Assembly: GCA_905479745.1 (NCBI GenBank)
Contig: CAJQNO010000146.1
Coordinates: forward strand, 1-32,449
DNA length: 32,449 nucleotides
Direction of reading: 5' to 3'
Source of the DNA: an uncultured Flavobacteriaceae bacterium
GTDB taxonomy: Bacteria; Bacteroidota; Bacteroidia; Flavobacteriales; Flavobacteriaceae
Shown: in pieces, positions 7,668 to 15,198 of the stretch
Layout of the letters: the number at the start of each line of letters is the position of its first letter
Position numbering within the stretch: position 1 is the first letter of the stretch
Translations under genes and position numbers: made by a program
The notes under the pieces: generated by a model
What the model saw: only the letters and a program-made list of their open reading frames with translations
What the model was told of the DNA's origin: nothing
Database searches by the model: none

Positions 7668-8588
7668 TTAATCCTGTACAATAATGTCTTTAGGGTCATC
7701 TTTCTGATATTCGGGTTGGATGTTCACGTGGTTTATTCCGAAGTCTTCTTCTAAGATGTGTTCAACATCAACTAGAATAGCATCAAATTCGGAAAGTGTT
7801 ATATCGCGATGAAAATCTATATGCGCCTCCAGATGATTTTCTTTTTCATTTAATTGCCACAGATGCATATGGTGTACGTTCTTGATCTCTGGGTGGGCAG
7901 AAATCGCTGTTCGTAATTCTTCGAGATCTACATCTTCAGGGGTGAACAACATAAGCACTCGAAAAGAATTTCGTAAAAGATCGTATCCCATTACGATTAA
8001 ATAGATCGCAATAAGAACTGTTAATATGCTGTCTACCCAAAACCAACCATAATATTTCATTAAAAGCCCGCCTATTAAAACCGCAACAGATGCAGACATA
8101 TCGGTTAGTAAATGCAGGTATGCAGATCGCATGTTCATATTTTCCTTAGAGCTTTTCTGAAGCAATAAAACACTGAAACCATTTACAGCAATCCCTAAGA
8201 AGGCCAGCCAGATCACTAAACCACTCTCAATTTCCTGAGGGTTGAAAAAGCGCTGGATCGCCTCAATAATAAGGTATACAGCAACGATCATCAGGGTGGC
8301 AGCATTGACAAAAGCGGCAATAATTTCGGCGCGTTTGTATCCAAAAGTTTTATTAAACGAAGCTTTCTTTTTCGAATATCGATCGGCTATATAGCTAATA
8401 ACCAATGATAAAACATCGCTAAAATTATGCAGCGCGTCACTAAGAAGGGAAAGGCTACCGGAAATAAGCCCCCCTATAACCTGGGCAATGGTAATGAGAA
8501 GATTTAACAGTATGGATATAAGGAGATTCCTTCCTTTCACATCATGGTGATCGTGATGGGTATGATGATGTGAATGATTATGAGCCAT
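7668..8588 (-). CDS. Cation diffusion facilitator (CDF) metal exporter, CzcD/ZitB type
   Basis: A 306-residue inner-membrane metal/proton antiporter, probably exporting zinc or a similar divalent cation. The N-terminus is a histidine-rich cytoplasmic tail (nine His within residues 3-15), usual in zinc-type CDFs. Six membrane helices follow, with metal-site residues D51, H54 and D58 in helix II (SDALHNFSD) and H159 and D163 in helix V (HLLTD): an HxxxD/HxxxD site, which favours zinc. The C-terminal cytoplasmic domain (about 210-295) contains the HHMHLW segment typical of the dimerising ferredoxin-like domain. It sits between rpiB (nine bases upstream) and elaA (three bases downstream); there is no obvious functional link, and no metal-responsive regulator is nearby. 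Confidence 0.92.
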   Translation of the reverse strand: MAHNHSHHHTHHDHHDVKGRNLLISILLNLLITIAQVIGGLISGSLSLLSDALHNFSDVLSLVISYIADRYSKKKASFNKTFGYKRAEIIAAFVNAATLMIVAVYLIIEAIQRFFNPQEIESGLVIWLAFLGIAVNGFSVLLLQKSSKENMNMRSAYLHLLTDMSASVAVLIGGLLMKYYGWFWVDSILTVLIAIYLIVMGYDLLRNSFRVLMLFTPEDVDLEELRTAISAHPEIKNVHHMHLWQLNEKENHLEAHIDFHRDITLSEFDAILVDVEHILEEDFGINHVNIQPEYQKDDPKDIIVQD

Positions 8589-8597
8589 AGGAAAATA

Positions 8598-9029
8598 TTA
8601 TGCGCAGGCAATCTTATCGACCCTTCGTTGATGACGGCCTCCTTCAAATGGAGTTTCGATAAAGGTCTTAACCATATCTACGGCTTGGGGCTGGCTGGTA
8701 AATCGTGCTGGGATACTTAATATGTTTGCATTGTTGTGCTCTCTGGCAAGTGCGCTGATCTCCTTTGTCCAGCATAAAGCCGACCTAACCTTCTGGTGCT
8801 TGTTCGCCGTCATAGAAGCTCCGTTACCACTTCCGCAGATAATTATTCCCATATCAACATCTCCATCGGAGACGGCTTGAGCTACAGGATGAATAAAATC
8901 TGGATAATCAACACTATCATTAGTGTTTGTACCAAAATTACTAACAATATGGCCTTCAGATTCTAAATAAGATACTATAGCATTCTTATAATCTGTGCCG
9001 GCGTGGTCGTTTCCAATAGCGATTTTCAT
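8598..9029 (-). CDS. rpiB: Ribose 5-phosphate isomerase B
   Basis: A 143-residue cytoplasmic enzyme interconverting ribose 5-phosphate and ribulose 5-phosphate in the non-oxidative pentose phosphate pathway. The RpiB/LacAB hallmarks are present: GNDHAG at 6-11 (D8 and H9 at the phosphate site), DYPDF at 41-45, the catalytic cysteine C65 in IICGSGNG, and ANKHQKVRSALC. The frame extends 20 residues upstream, but that part overlaps the promoter and is unlike the family, so the ATG at 9027-9029 is used. It is the first gene of the rpiB-CDF-elaA run. Confidence 0.95.
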   Translation of the reverse strand: MKIAIGNDHAGTDYKNAIVSYLESEGHIVSNFGTNTNDSVDYPDFIHPVAQAVSDGDVDMGIIICGSGNGASMTANKHQKVRSALCWTKEISALAREHNNANILSIPARFTSQPQAVDMVKTFIETPFEGGRHQRRVDKIACA

Positions 9030-9047
9030 AATGAGTTTCAGTTTTAA

Positions 9048-9055
9048 CAAAGATA
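9048..9055 (-). promoter_or_regulatory. -7 box of the rpiB operon promoter
   Basis: On the minus strand this reads TATCTTTG, an exact match to TAnnTTTG, with TTA (near TTG) 19 bases upstream. It lies 18 bases upstream of the rpiB ATG and inside the artificial N-terminal extension of that frame, which supports the shorter start. Confidence 0.65.
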
Positions 9056-9089
9056 CTAATTCCTTAATAGCTCTTAACCGGTTGATCAC

Positions 9090-9564
9090 TTAACATAACT
9101 ATACTTTTTAACAAGCCTAGGTTAAATTTATAAAGAGTTTTAATGTGTATTGGTTAATAAAACTGTTAACAGCTGTTCGTTCTATTTATAGAAAAAATGT
9201 TGTTTGGTAAATTATAGTTTCTCATATGGAATAATTCTTCGAACCAGCAAATTTTTTTAATGAATTTTATAAGTCTGTTATGAGGTGAATATTGGATTTT
9301 TCCAACATTTAATTCCGAAGAAAATATTAAGAATATATTGTTAAATTGAATTATTCACAATTGTTAACCAGTATTTCTAAATCCTTATTTTTCAGCTGCT
9401 CAATATTACAATAAAGTGTTTACAACCTATCAATAAAAACCCATAACTAAATCTCAAAATAAATAACCAAAAAGTTATACCCTAAATTAACAAACTATAA
9501 TCATCATCATTTTTAATTTAAATTTTAAAGAAAAAAATAATATGATCTTATATATGTTAATAAG
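9090..9564. other. 475-base AT-rich gene-free region; candidate replication-origin-like DNA
   Basis: No convincing gene is present on either strand. Composition is roughly 75-80 % A+T by eye, clearly above the neighbouring genes. Visible elements: an exact DnaA-box match TTATTCACA at 9351-9359; overlapping palindromes CTGTTAACAG (9163-9172) and AACAGCTGTT (9168-9177); a short hairpin TTGGA/TCCAA (9292-9305); and an A/T-only palindromic tract around 9515-9524. Only one good DnaA box is seen, and dnaA is not in the window. It could equally be the untranslated ends of rpiB and the DUF2007 gene, or hold an unrecognised small RNA. Confidence 0.4.
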
Positions 9565-9804
9565 TTAAACGATTCGCAAATTTGAGGATCGATTCAGGTT
9601 TTCTATGATCTCTTCGGCTAATTGGATATCATCCTGATGAACCTTTAATAGGATACCTCCCATAGCATTGCTGTGAAAAGGAAGTACGCTTATCATGGTC
9701 TCATTCTGAAATACATGCCGTATCTCATGATGTTCCAGTAATAATCGTAGTACAGCATATTCGCTGGGATACGTAAAAATTGCTATGGTTTTAAAGTCTT
9801 GCAT
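9565..9804 (-). CDS. DUF2007 domain protein (putative signal-transducing protein)
   Basis: A 79-residue protein with the DUF2007 pattern: an N-terminal strand FKTIAIFTYPSEYAVLRLLLEHHEI, a central segment ending GGILLKVHQDDI, and the final helix AEEIIENL. The fold is ferredoxin-like and probably binds a partner or ligand; the molecular role is unknown. It is divergent from rnr (about 87 bases between starts) and is followed by the AT-rich gap. No clear TAnnTTTG box is found upstream on this strand. The length is normal for the family. Confidence 0.8.
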   Translation of the reverse strand: MQDFKTIAIFTYPSEYAVLRLLLEHHEIRHVFQNETMISVLPFHSNAMGGILLKVHQDDIQLAEEIIENLNRSSNLRIV

Positions 9805-9865
9805 ATGTCTGTTACTAATGTATTAAATCTTTATATATTTCTGATACTGATTGTTATATAAAGCG

Positions 9866-9873
9866 TACTTTTG
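9866..9873 (+). promoter_or_regulatory. -7 box of the rnr promoter
   Basis: TACTTTTG matches TAnnTTTG exactly and lies 18 bases upstream of the rnr ATG. The -33 position has no clear TTG (one is present only 12 bases upstream, at 9851-9853). Confidence 0.55.
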
Positions 9874-9891
9874 CCGCATACTTAAAAAACA

Positions 9892-12108
9892 ATGCCAAAG
9901 AGAAAGAAGAGAAGAAGAAATAAACAACGTATAGAAAATCTTACCGAAAGCATACTAAACATACTTCGCAAAAATCATTCCCAAACCTTTAATTATAAAC
10001 AACTCGCCTCTAAATTGGGAGTAGACGACCCTAGTAGTAGGAATCAGATAATAAAGAAGTTAAAACAACTTCAAACTAAAGGAACCATTGAGGAAATAGA
10101 ACGAGGTAAATTTAGAATTACTCCTTCGGTGAATTACTATACCGGTGTTATGGATCTCACCTCCCGAGGAGAAGGATACGTAGTGGTTGAAGACCTGGAC
10201 GATGATATTTTCATTAAAAACAAAAGCCTGAATAAAGCCCTCAACGGAGATGTGGTGGAGGTTTATGTATTTAAGCGGAGAAAAGGAGGAAAATTAGAAG
10301 GGGAGGTTTCGAAAGTATTACAAAGGAAAAGAACAGAATTTGTAGGGACTATTCAGATTTCAGAAAAGTTTGCCTTTGTAGAAACTTCAGGTTACAATAT
10401 GTATACCGATATTTTTGTTCCGAAGAGCAAAATACTCAAAGCCGAAAACGGAGACAAAGTTCTTGTAAAGATAGAAGGCTGGGAAGCCCATTCCGAATCT
10501 CCGGTAGGAAGTGTGATAAAAGTCCTGGGTAAGCCTGGAGATCATCAAACAGAAATTCATGCAATTCTCGCGCAATACGGACTTCCGTATGAGTTTCCAC
10601 CTGAAGTTGAAAAATATGCCAATTCACTTGATACCAACATACAAGCAGAAGAAATAAAGAAGAGAAGGGATATGCGAGATACCTTAACCTTTACCATCGA
10701 CCCAAAAGATGCTAAAGATTTTGATGACGCCCTCTCATTTGAGATTTTAGAAAACGGGAATTACGAAATTGGGATCCACATTGCCGACGTGTCTCATTAT
10801 GTAAAACCCGGAACTGTATTAGACGATGAAGCGTATGAACGCGCCACTTCTGTATATCTGGTAGACCGGGTAGTTCCTATGTTACCTGAGATATTATCTA
10901 ACAACGCATGCTCTTTACGTCCCAATGAAGAAAAATATACCTTTTCTGCAATTTTCGAAATGAATACGCAGGCGGAAGTAGTAAAGAAATGGTTTGGACG
11001 AACGGTTACCTATAGTGATGCGAGGTTTGCATACGAAGAAGCTCAACATATCATAGAAAATCAGGGATCCGATACACATGAGATCCCTTCCGATATTTCA
11101 TTGACAGCCAAGAAATACCAAGTGGATCCTGCTATAGCCAAAGCTGTGCTAGAGTTGGATAGGCTTGCGAAGATCTTAAGAAAGAAAAGAATGCGCAAAG
11201 GAGCGATCTCGTTCGATAAGGTAGAAGTTAAGTTTAAGCTGGATGAAAACAACGAACCGGAAGGCGTATACTTCAAAGAGAGTAAAGACGCTAACAAACT
11301 CATAGAAGAGTTTATGCTCTTAGCAAATAGAAGTGTTGCAGAGTTTATAGGAAAACAAAGAGAAAAGAAAACCTTTGTTTACAGGGTTCATGACGAACCA
11401 GACGATGAAAAGATAGCGCAACTGGAGAATATTGTAAAGCGTTTTGGATATAAAATAAATACACGCGACAGACAAAGCACCGCAGCATCTCTTAATAAAC
11501 TTCTGGAGGATGTACAGGGAAAGAAAGAGCAAAACCTGGTTGATACACTTGCAATAAGAAGTATGAGCAAGGCGGTCTACACCACAAATAACATTGGCCA
11601 TTATGGTTTGGCATTCGATTATTATACTCATTTTACCTCTCCAATACGGCGTTATCCCGATGTAATGGTGCACAGGTTGCTACAGCATTACCTGGACAGA
11701 AAACCCTCGGTGAAAGAAGATCTTTATGAAGAGAAGTGTGGTCACTCCAGCAATATGGAATACCTGGCTGCTTCGGCCGAAAGGGATAGCATCAAATATA
11801 TGCAGGTGAAGTATATGATGGACCATCAGGACCAGGACTTCCTGGGCGTGATCTCTGGAGTTACCGAATGGGGAATCTATATTGAGATCATTTCAAATAA
11901 ATGTGAGGGAATGGTACGTCTGCAAGACCTGAAGGATGACCACTACAGTTTCGATAGGGATGAATTTGCGGTAATTGGCAACAAATCTAAAAATGTCTAC
12001 CAGTTAGGCGACGAGGTTTATGTAAAAGTGAAAAATGCCGATCTGGTAAAAAAACACCTGGATTTTCTTATGCTTGGTCATCGAAAAGACTATGCCGGTG
12101 AAGCATAG
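9892..12108 (+). CDS. rnr: Ribonuclease R (3'-5' exoribonuclease)
   Basis: A 738-residue processive 3'-5' exoribonuclease of the RNB/RNR family that degrades structured RNA. Order of parts: a very basic N-terminus (KRKKRRRNK), a winged-helix region (about 15-75), cold-shock/OB domains (about 80-230), the RNB catalytic domain with D270, D276, D278 and D279 in the TIDPKDAKDFDDA motif (equivalent to E. coli D272-D281, Mg2+ ligands), the SPIRRYPDVMVHRLL segment near 582-596, and a C-terminal S1 domain from about 650. Length agrees with other Bacteroidota RNase R proteins. It has its own promoter. A weak hairpin (12094-12125) overlaps its 3' end. Confidence 0.95.
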   Translation: MPKRKKRRRNKQRIENLTESILNILRKNHSQTFNYKQLASKLGVDDPSSRNQIIKKLKQLQTKGTIEEIERGKFRITPSVNYYTGVMDLTSRGEGYVVVEDLDDDIFIKNKSLNKALNGDVVEVYVFKRRKGGKLEGEVSKVLQRKRTEFVGTIQISEKFAFVETSGYNMYTDIFVPKSKILKAENGDKVLVKIEGWEAHSESPVGSVIKVLGKPGDHQTEIHAILAQYGLPYEFPPEVEKYANSLDTNIQAEEIKKRRDMRDTLTFTIDPKDAKDFDDALSFEILENGNYEIGIHIADVSHYVKPGTVLDDEAYERATSVYLVDRVVPMLPEILSNNACSLRPNEEKYTFSAIFEMNTQAEVVKKWFGRTVTYSDARFAYEEAQHIIENQGSDTHEIPSDISLTAKKYQVDPAIAKAVLELDRLAKILRKKRMRKGAISFDKVEVKFKLDENNEPEGVYFKESKDANKLIEEFMLLANRSVAEFIGKQREKKTFVYRVHDEPDDEKIAQLENIVKRFGYKINTRDRQSTAASLNKLLEDVQGKKEQNLVDTLAIRSMSKAVYTTNNIGHYGLAFDYYTHFTSPIRRYPDVMVHRLLQHYLDRKPSVKEDLYEEKCGHSSNMEYLAASAERDSIKYMQVKYMMDHQDQDFLGVISGVTEWGIYIEIISNKCEGMVRLQDLKDDHYSFDRDEFAVIGNKSKNVYQLGDEVYVKVKNADLVKKHLDFLMLGHRKDYAGEA

Positions 12109-12125
12109 TTTTCTTTCCGGCTTTT
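12094..12125 (+). terminator. Possible weak terminator at the end of rnr
   Basis: GCCGG at 12094-12098 pairs with CCGGC at 12117-12121, followed by TTTT. The stem is short and the loop long, and the 5' arm lies within the rnr coding region, so this is only a possible terminator. Confidence 0.35.
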
Positions 12126-12164
12126 ATCCTTAAAATTAGCGCTGGACAAGACTAAACAAATTCG

Positions 12165-12172
12165 TATTTTTA
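12165..12172 (+). promoter_or_regulatory. Possible -7 box for the LysE-family gene
   Basis: TATTTTTA (seven of eight to TAnnTTTG as commonly seen here) ends only four bases before the ATG at 12177, which would make the mRNA leaderless or nearly so. No clear -33 TTG is found. Confidence 0.35.
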
Positions 12173-12176
12173 CAAT

Positions 12177-12872
12177 ATGTTCGACGGTTTGTTATATGCG
12201 GCCCTCTACGGAGTTATCCTTGCTTTTATGGTGGGCCCTGTATTTTTTACCCTAATCGAAACAAGTATCACCAAAGGCTTTAGGGCCGGATTATTTTTCG
12301 ACCTTGGCGCAATCACCGCGGATGTAATTTTTATTTTAATCGCCTTATACGGTACAAGCAAGATCCTTGAAAAAGTAAAAGACGACCCAGGCTTACTAAT
12401 CTTTGGAGGAGTGATCCTGATCGCCTATGGCGTTATATCATACATCCGTACAGCCAAATCGTTTATCAAAATAGTTAGAGAGCATTACGCAGTAAAGGTA
12501 AAGAAAGACCTGGGAGGGTTATTTTTAAAAGGTTTTTTACTGAATTTCGTGAATTTTGGGGTGCTCGCCGGCTGGATCGCCACGATTATCATGGCTAATG
12601 CCCTTACCTCTTCAGACAGAGGCGTGCTGTTGTTTCTAGCGACAGTGCTCGTAACTTTTTTCCTAACCGATCTTGCAAAGATCTCACTTGCCAAGAAACT
12701 GAAGAGCAGACTTACCCCGCGATTTGTATATAAAACCAAGAAATGGATAAGCATTCTTATTATTGGGTTTGGAGTTTTGCTTTTAGTGGAAGGTATATTT
12801 CCCGATGAAGTTCAACGCGGGTTGGATAGAATACCTTCTGTAAAGAGCCCTATGGAGAATCCTGTAGAATAA
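12177..12872 (+). CDS. LysE family amino-acid exporter-like membrane protein
   Basis: A 231-residue inner-membrane protein with about six hydrophobic segments. The N-terminal GVILAFMVGPVFFTLIETSITKGFRAGL stretch (12-39) with its Gly-Pro is the LysE/RhtB signature region, and the LNFVNFGVLAGW segment (about 122-133) matches the second conserved half. Relatives export amino acids or other small metabolites by proton exchange; the substrate here cannot be inferred. The C-terminus (about 210-231) is a short polar tail. It follows rnr by 68 bases and ends at a bidirectional terminator shared with the tRNA-Cys gene on the other strand. Confidence 0.82.
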   Translation: MFDGLLYAALYGVILAFMVGPVFFTLIETSITKGFRAGLFFDLGAITADVIFILIALYGTSKILEKVKDDPGLLIFGGVILIAYGVISYIRTAKSFIKIVREHYAVKVKKDLGGLFLKGFLLNFVNFGVLAGWIATIIMANALTSSDRGVLLFLATVLVTFFLTDLAKISLAKKLKSRLTPRFVYKTKKWISILIIGFGVLLLVEGIFPDEVQRGLDRIPSVKSPMENPVE

Positions 12873-12873
12873 T

Positions 12874-12903
12874 AAAACCCCTCCCGAAAACAGGAAGGGT
12901 TTT
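12874..12903. terminator. Bidirectional terminator between the LysE-family gene and tRNA-Cys
   Basis: AAAACCCCTCC at 12874-12884 pairs with GGAAGGGTTTT at 12893-12903 with a single C-A mismatch, enclosing an eight-base loop. Each strand ends in a short T-run, so it can stop the plus-strand exporter transcript and the minus-strand tRNA transcript. Confidence 0.7.
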
Positions 12904-12904
12904 G

Positions 12905-12975
12905 AGGCATCGAGCGGATTCGAACCGCTGTACAAGGTTTTGCAGACCTCTGCCTAGCCACTCGGCCACGATGCC
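12905..12975 (-). tRNA. tRNA-Cys (anticodon GCA)
   Basis: Read on the minus strand, 71 bases fold as a standard tRNA: a seven-pair acceptor stem (GGCATCG/CGATGCC) with discriminator U73, D arm GCC/GGC, anticodon stem GAGGT/ACCTT with loop CTGCAAA (anticodon GCA, Cys) and T arm AGCGG/CCGCT with loop TTCGAAT. U73 and the GCA anticodon are the identity elements for cysteinyl-tRNA synthetase. The 3' CCA is not encoded and must be added. It follows folB on the same strand and ends next to the terminator. Confidence 0.97.
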
Positions 12976-13031
12976 TTTTACAGATGGCAAATATAAAAGA
13001 TTAACTTTAAAAAACGGACTTAAAAGTTAAT

Positions 13032-13388
13032 TTACCGCTTCGAAGACATACTCACACTAACCTCAGCAACATCACCACCAATAGGAGGGTTTACTTTTGA
13101 AACCCTCACTTTAACGTAGTGCACTTTTGGAAGTTCCGTAAATATAGTATCGATAATACGCTGCCCTACATGCTCAAGCAATTTAGACCGTATCGCCATT
13201 TGTTCTTTTACTATGCGGTTTAGGTGCACATAATCGACAGTATCTTTTAGATGATCACTAACGGCAGCCTTCGAAAGATCTGCCTTCACAGTTAGGTTTA
13301 CAAGGTAATCACTACCAATTTTTTCCTCCTCGGTAAGGCAGCCATGATTGGTAAAAATGCGGATGTTTTTTAATCTGATGCTACTCAT
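13032..13388 (-). CDS. folB: Dihydroneopterin aldolase
   Basis: A 118-residue protein converting 7,8-dihydroneopterin to 6-hydroxymethyl-dihydropterin and glycolaldehyde in folate synthesis. FolB features: the N-terminal IRLKNIRIFTNHGCLTEEEKIG (the loop containing the conserved Glu), DTVDYVHL at about 49-56, the LLEHVGQRI helix (about 71-79) and the C-terminal VRVSKVNPPIGG with the catalytic lysine. The length is usual for the small octameric enzyme. It diverges from glnS across 127 bases with back-to-back promoters; other folate genes are not in the window. Confidence 0.93.
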   Translation of the reverse strand: MSSIRLKNIRIFTNHGCLTEEEKIGSDYLVNLTVKADLSKAAVSDHLKDTVDYVHLNRIVKEQMAIRSKLLEHVGQRIIDTIFTELPKVHYVKVRVSKVNPPIGGDVAEVSVSMSSKR

Positions 13389-13404
13389 CTAAAATTGCTT
13401 TCGG

Positions 13405-13412
13405 CAAAGATA
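13405..13412 (-). promoter_or_regulatory. -7 box of the folB promoter
   Basis: On the minus strand this reads TATCTTTG, an exact TAnnTTTG match 16 bases upstream of the folB ATG. It is only seven bases from the glnS -7 box on the other strand, so the two polymerase sites overlap and should compete. Confidence 0.6.
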
Positions 13413-13419
13413 CTTTTTT

Positions 13420-13427
13420 TACCTTTG
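13420..13427 (+). promoter_or_regulatory. -7 box of the glnS promoter
   Basis: TACCTTTG matches TAnnTTTG exactly, with TTG at 13395-13397 about 22 bases upstream. Transcription from here would give glnS a leader of roughly 80 bases, unusually long for this window and containing a small in-frame ORF. Confidence 0.6.
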
Positions 13428-13455
13428 CCTGTTGTTTGAAGAATCACCTTCCTGG

Positions 13456-13512
13456 ATGAAAAAGATTTATAACCAGGAACTTCATCGAAATTTTCAGAAG
13501 CTGAAAGAATAA
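13456..13512 (+). CDS. Possible 18-codon upstream ORF in the glnS leader
   Basis: ATG at 13456 opens an 18-residue frame (MKKIYNQELHRNFQKLKE) that ends with TAA at 13510-13512, one codon before the glnS ATG and in the same reading frame. It contains two CAG glutamine codons (residues 7 and 14). It lies wholly in the predicted glnS leader. Codon choice looks coding-like, but a frame this short can arise by chance and no ribosome binding site is evident. It might be a regulatory leader peptide, a relic of a longer glnS N-terminus, or nothing. Confidence 0.3.
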   Translation: MKKIYNQELHRNFQKLKE

Positions 13513-13515
13513 TAT

Positions 13516-15198
13516 ATGTCTAAAGAAGAACCACTCAATTTTATTGAGCATATTATAGAAAATGACCTGGAATCCGGATATTCTCCCAATTCGCTGCGCT
13601 TTCGTTTTCCTCCCGAACCCAATGGCTATCTGCATATTGGGCATGCCTCTGCCATTTGTTTAAACTTTGGCCTTGGCGAAAAATATAAAGCCCCGGTGAA
13701 TTTGCGTTTCGACGATACCAACCCGGCAAAGGAAGAACAGGAATACGTAGACGCTATCAAACGCGATATCAATTGGCTGGGTTACGAATGGGCAGAAGAG
13801 CGATACGCTTCAGATTATTTTCAACAGTTGTACGACTGGGCAGTACAATTCATAAAAGAAGGAAAGGCTTATGTTGATTCTCAGACTTCTGAAGAAATAG
13901 CCAGGCAAAAAGGGACACCCAACGAGCCCGGCAAGGAGAGCCCGTACAGAAATCGGCCTGTAGAAGAAAGCCTGGAGCTTTTCGAGAAAATGAAGAATGG
14001 AGAAGTAGGTGAGGGTGAGCATGTGCTGCGCGCTAAGATCGATATGGCTTCAGGAAATATGCTGATGCGTGATCCTGTAATGTATCGGGTACTTCATAAG
14101 CATCATCATCGTACCGGGACAGACTGGAAGATATTTCCAATGTACGACTGGACACATGGTGAAAGCGATTATATAGAACAAGTCTCACATTCTTTTTGTA
14201 CCCTGGAATTTCTCCCTCATCGCGAATTATACGACTGGTTCCTGGACCAGGTACACGCATCGAATAAATTAAGACCAAAACAGCGTGAATTTGCCAGAAG
14301 GAACCTAAGCCATACAGTTGTAAGCAAGCGAAAGTTGGCCAGGTTAGTTGAAGAAGGTGTAGTAAATGGTTGGGACGACCCGAGGATGCCAACGATTTCC
14401 GGCTTGAGAAGGCGAGGCTATACACCCGAATCTATCCGGAATTTTGCCGAAAGCATAGGCGTTGGTAAACGGGAGAACCTCATCGATGTTTCCCATCTCG
14501 AATTCAATGTACGCGAGGACCTCAACAAAAAAGCAACTCGTGTAATGGCTGTACTGAACCCGGTAAAGCTTATTATCACAAACTATCCTGAGGGCAAGAC
14601 CGAATGGTTGGATGCAGAGAATAATCCTGAAGATGACAGCGCAGGAACCCGTAAGATCCCATTTTCAAGGGAACTGTACATTGAGCGGGAAGATTTTAAA
14701 GAAGAAGCTAACCGAAAGTTCTTCAGGCTTACGCTGGGCAAGGAAGTACGCTTAAAGAATGCCTATATTATAATGGGAGAAAGCGTGGTAAAAGATGCCG
14801 ACGGCAATATCACCGAGATACATTGTAGCTACGACCCGGATAGTAAGAGCGGTAGCGGAAGCGAAGCCTCCATGAGAAAGGTAAAGGGAACGCTACATTG
14901 GGTTTCTGTTGCCCACGCATTACCAATAGAAGTGCGTCTATACGACAGACTATTTACAGATCCATCGCCAGACACTCATAAGGATAAGGACTTTATGGAA
15001 TTTATAAACCCTAATTCCCTTGAAGTGGTTGAGGCTTATGGGGAGCCGGCTTTAAAAGACTTTACGGTAGAGGATAAAGTGCAATTTCAGCGGCTAGGGT
15101 ATTTTACTGTTGACGCGGATTCTACTGCTGAACATCTCGTATATAACCGAACTGTTCCCTTAAGAGATTCCTGGGCAAAGCTGGATACAGGGTCATAG
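13516..15198 (+). CDS. glnS: Glutaminyl-tRNA synthetase
   Basis: A 560-residue class Ic aminoacyl-tRNA synthetase charging tRNA-Gln. The ATP-binding signature is at 32-43 (PPEPNGYLHIGH, HIGH motif 40-43) and the second class I motif is VVSKRK at 268-273, the GlnRS variant of KMSKS. The C-terminal anticodon-binding beta-barrels occupy roughly 340-555. Its presence alongside gltX indicates direct glutaminylation rather than sole reliance on the transamidation route. The start at 13516 keeps the usual N-terminus; an upstream in-frame ATG is blocked by TAA. The 3' end overlaps the convergent CPBP gene by six bases. Confidence 0.97.
   Translation: MSKEEPLNFIEHIIENDLESGYSPNSLRFRFPPEPNGYLHIGHASAICLNFGLGEKYKAPVNLRFDDTNPAKEEQEYVDAIKRDINWLGYEWAEERYASDYFQQLYDWAVQFIKEGKAYVDSQTSEEIARQKGTPNEPGKESPYRNRPVEESLELFEKMKNGEVGEGEHVLRAKIDMASGNMLMRDPVMYRVLHKHHHRTGTDWKIFPMYDWTHGESDYIEQVSHSFCTLEFLPHRELYDWFLDQVHASNKLRPKQREFARRNLSHTVVSKRKLARLVEEGVVNGWDDPRMPTISGLRRRGYTPESIRNFAESIGVGKRENLIDVSHLEFNVREDLNKKATRVMAVLNPVKLIITNYPEGKTEWLDAENNPEDDSAGTRKIPFSRELYIEREDFKEEANRKFFRLTLGKEVRLKNAYIIMGESVVKDADGNITEIHCSYDPDSKSGSGSEASMRKVKGTLHWVSVAHALPIEVRLYDRLFTDPSPDTHKDKDFMEFINPNSLEVVEAYGEPALKDFTVEDKVQFQRLGYFTVDADSTAEHLVYNRTVPLRDSWAKLDTGS

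Noticed and set aside
7721..7726. CACGTG core resembling a third parS site (also at about 19269 and 25429)
   Set aside because: The flanking bases do not match TGTTN/NAACA at any of the three; they lie within coding sequence and look like chance CACGTG.
12905..12975. tRNA-Cys lacking an encoded CCA as a possible pseudogene
   Set aside because: All arms pair well and identity bases are correct; many bacteria add CCA post-transcriptionally.
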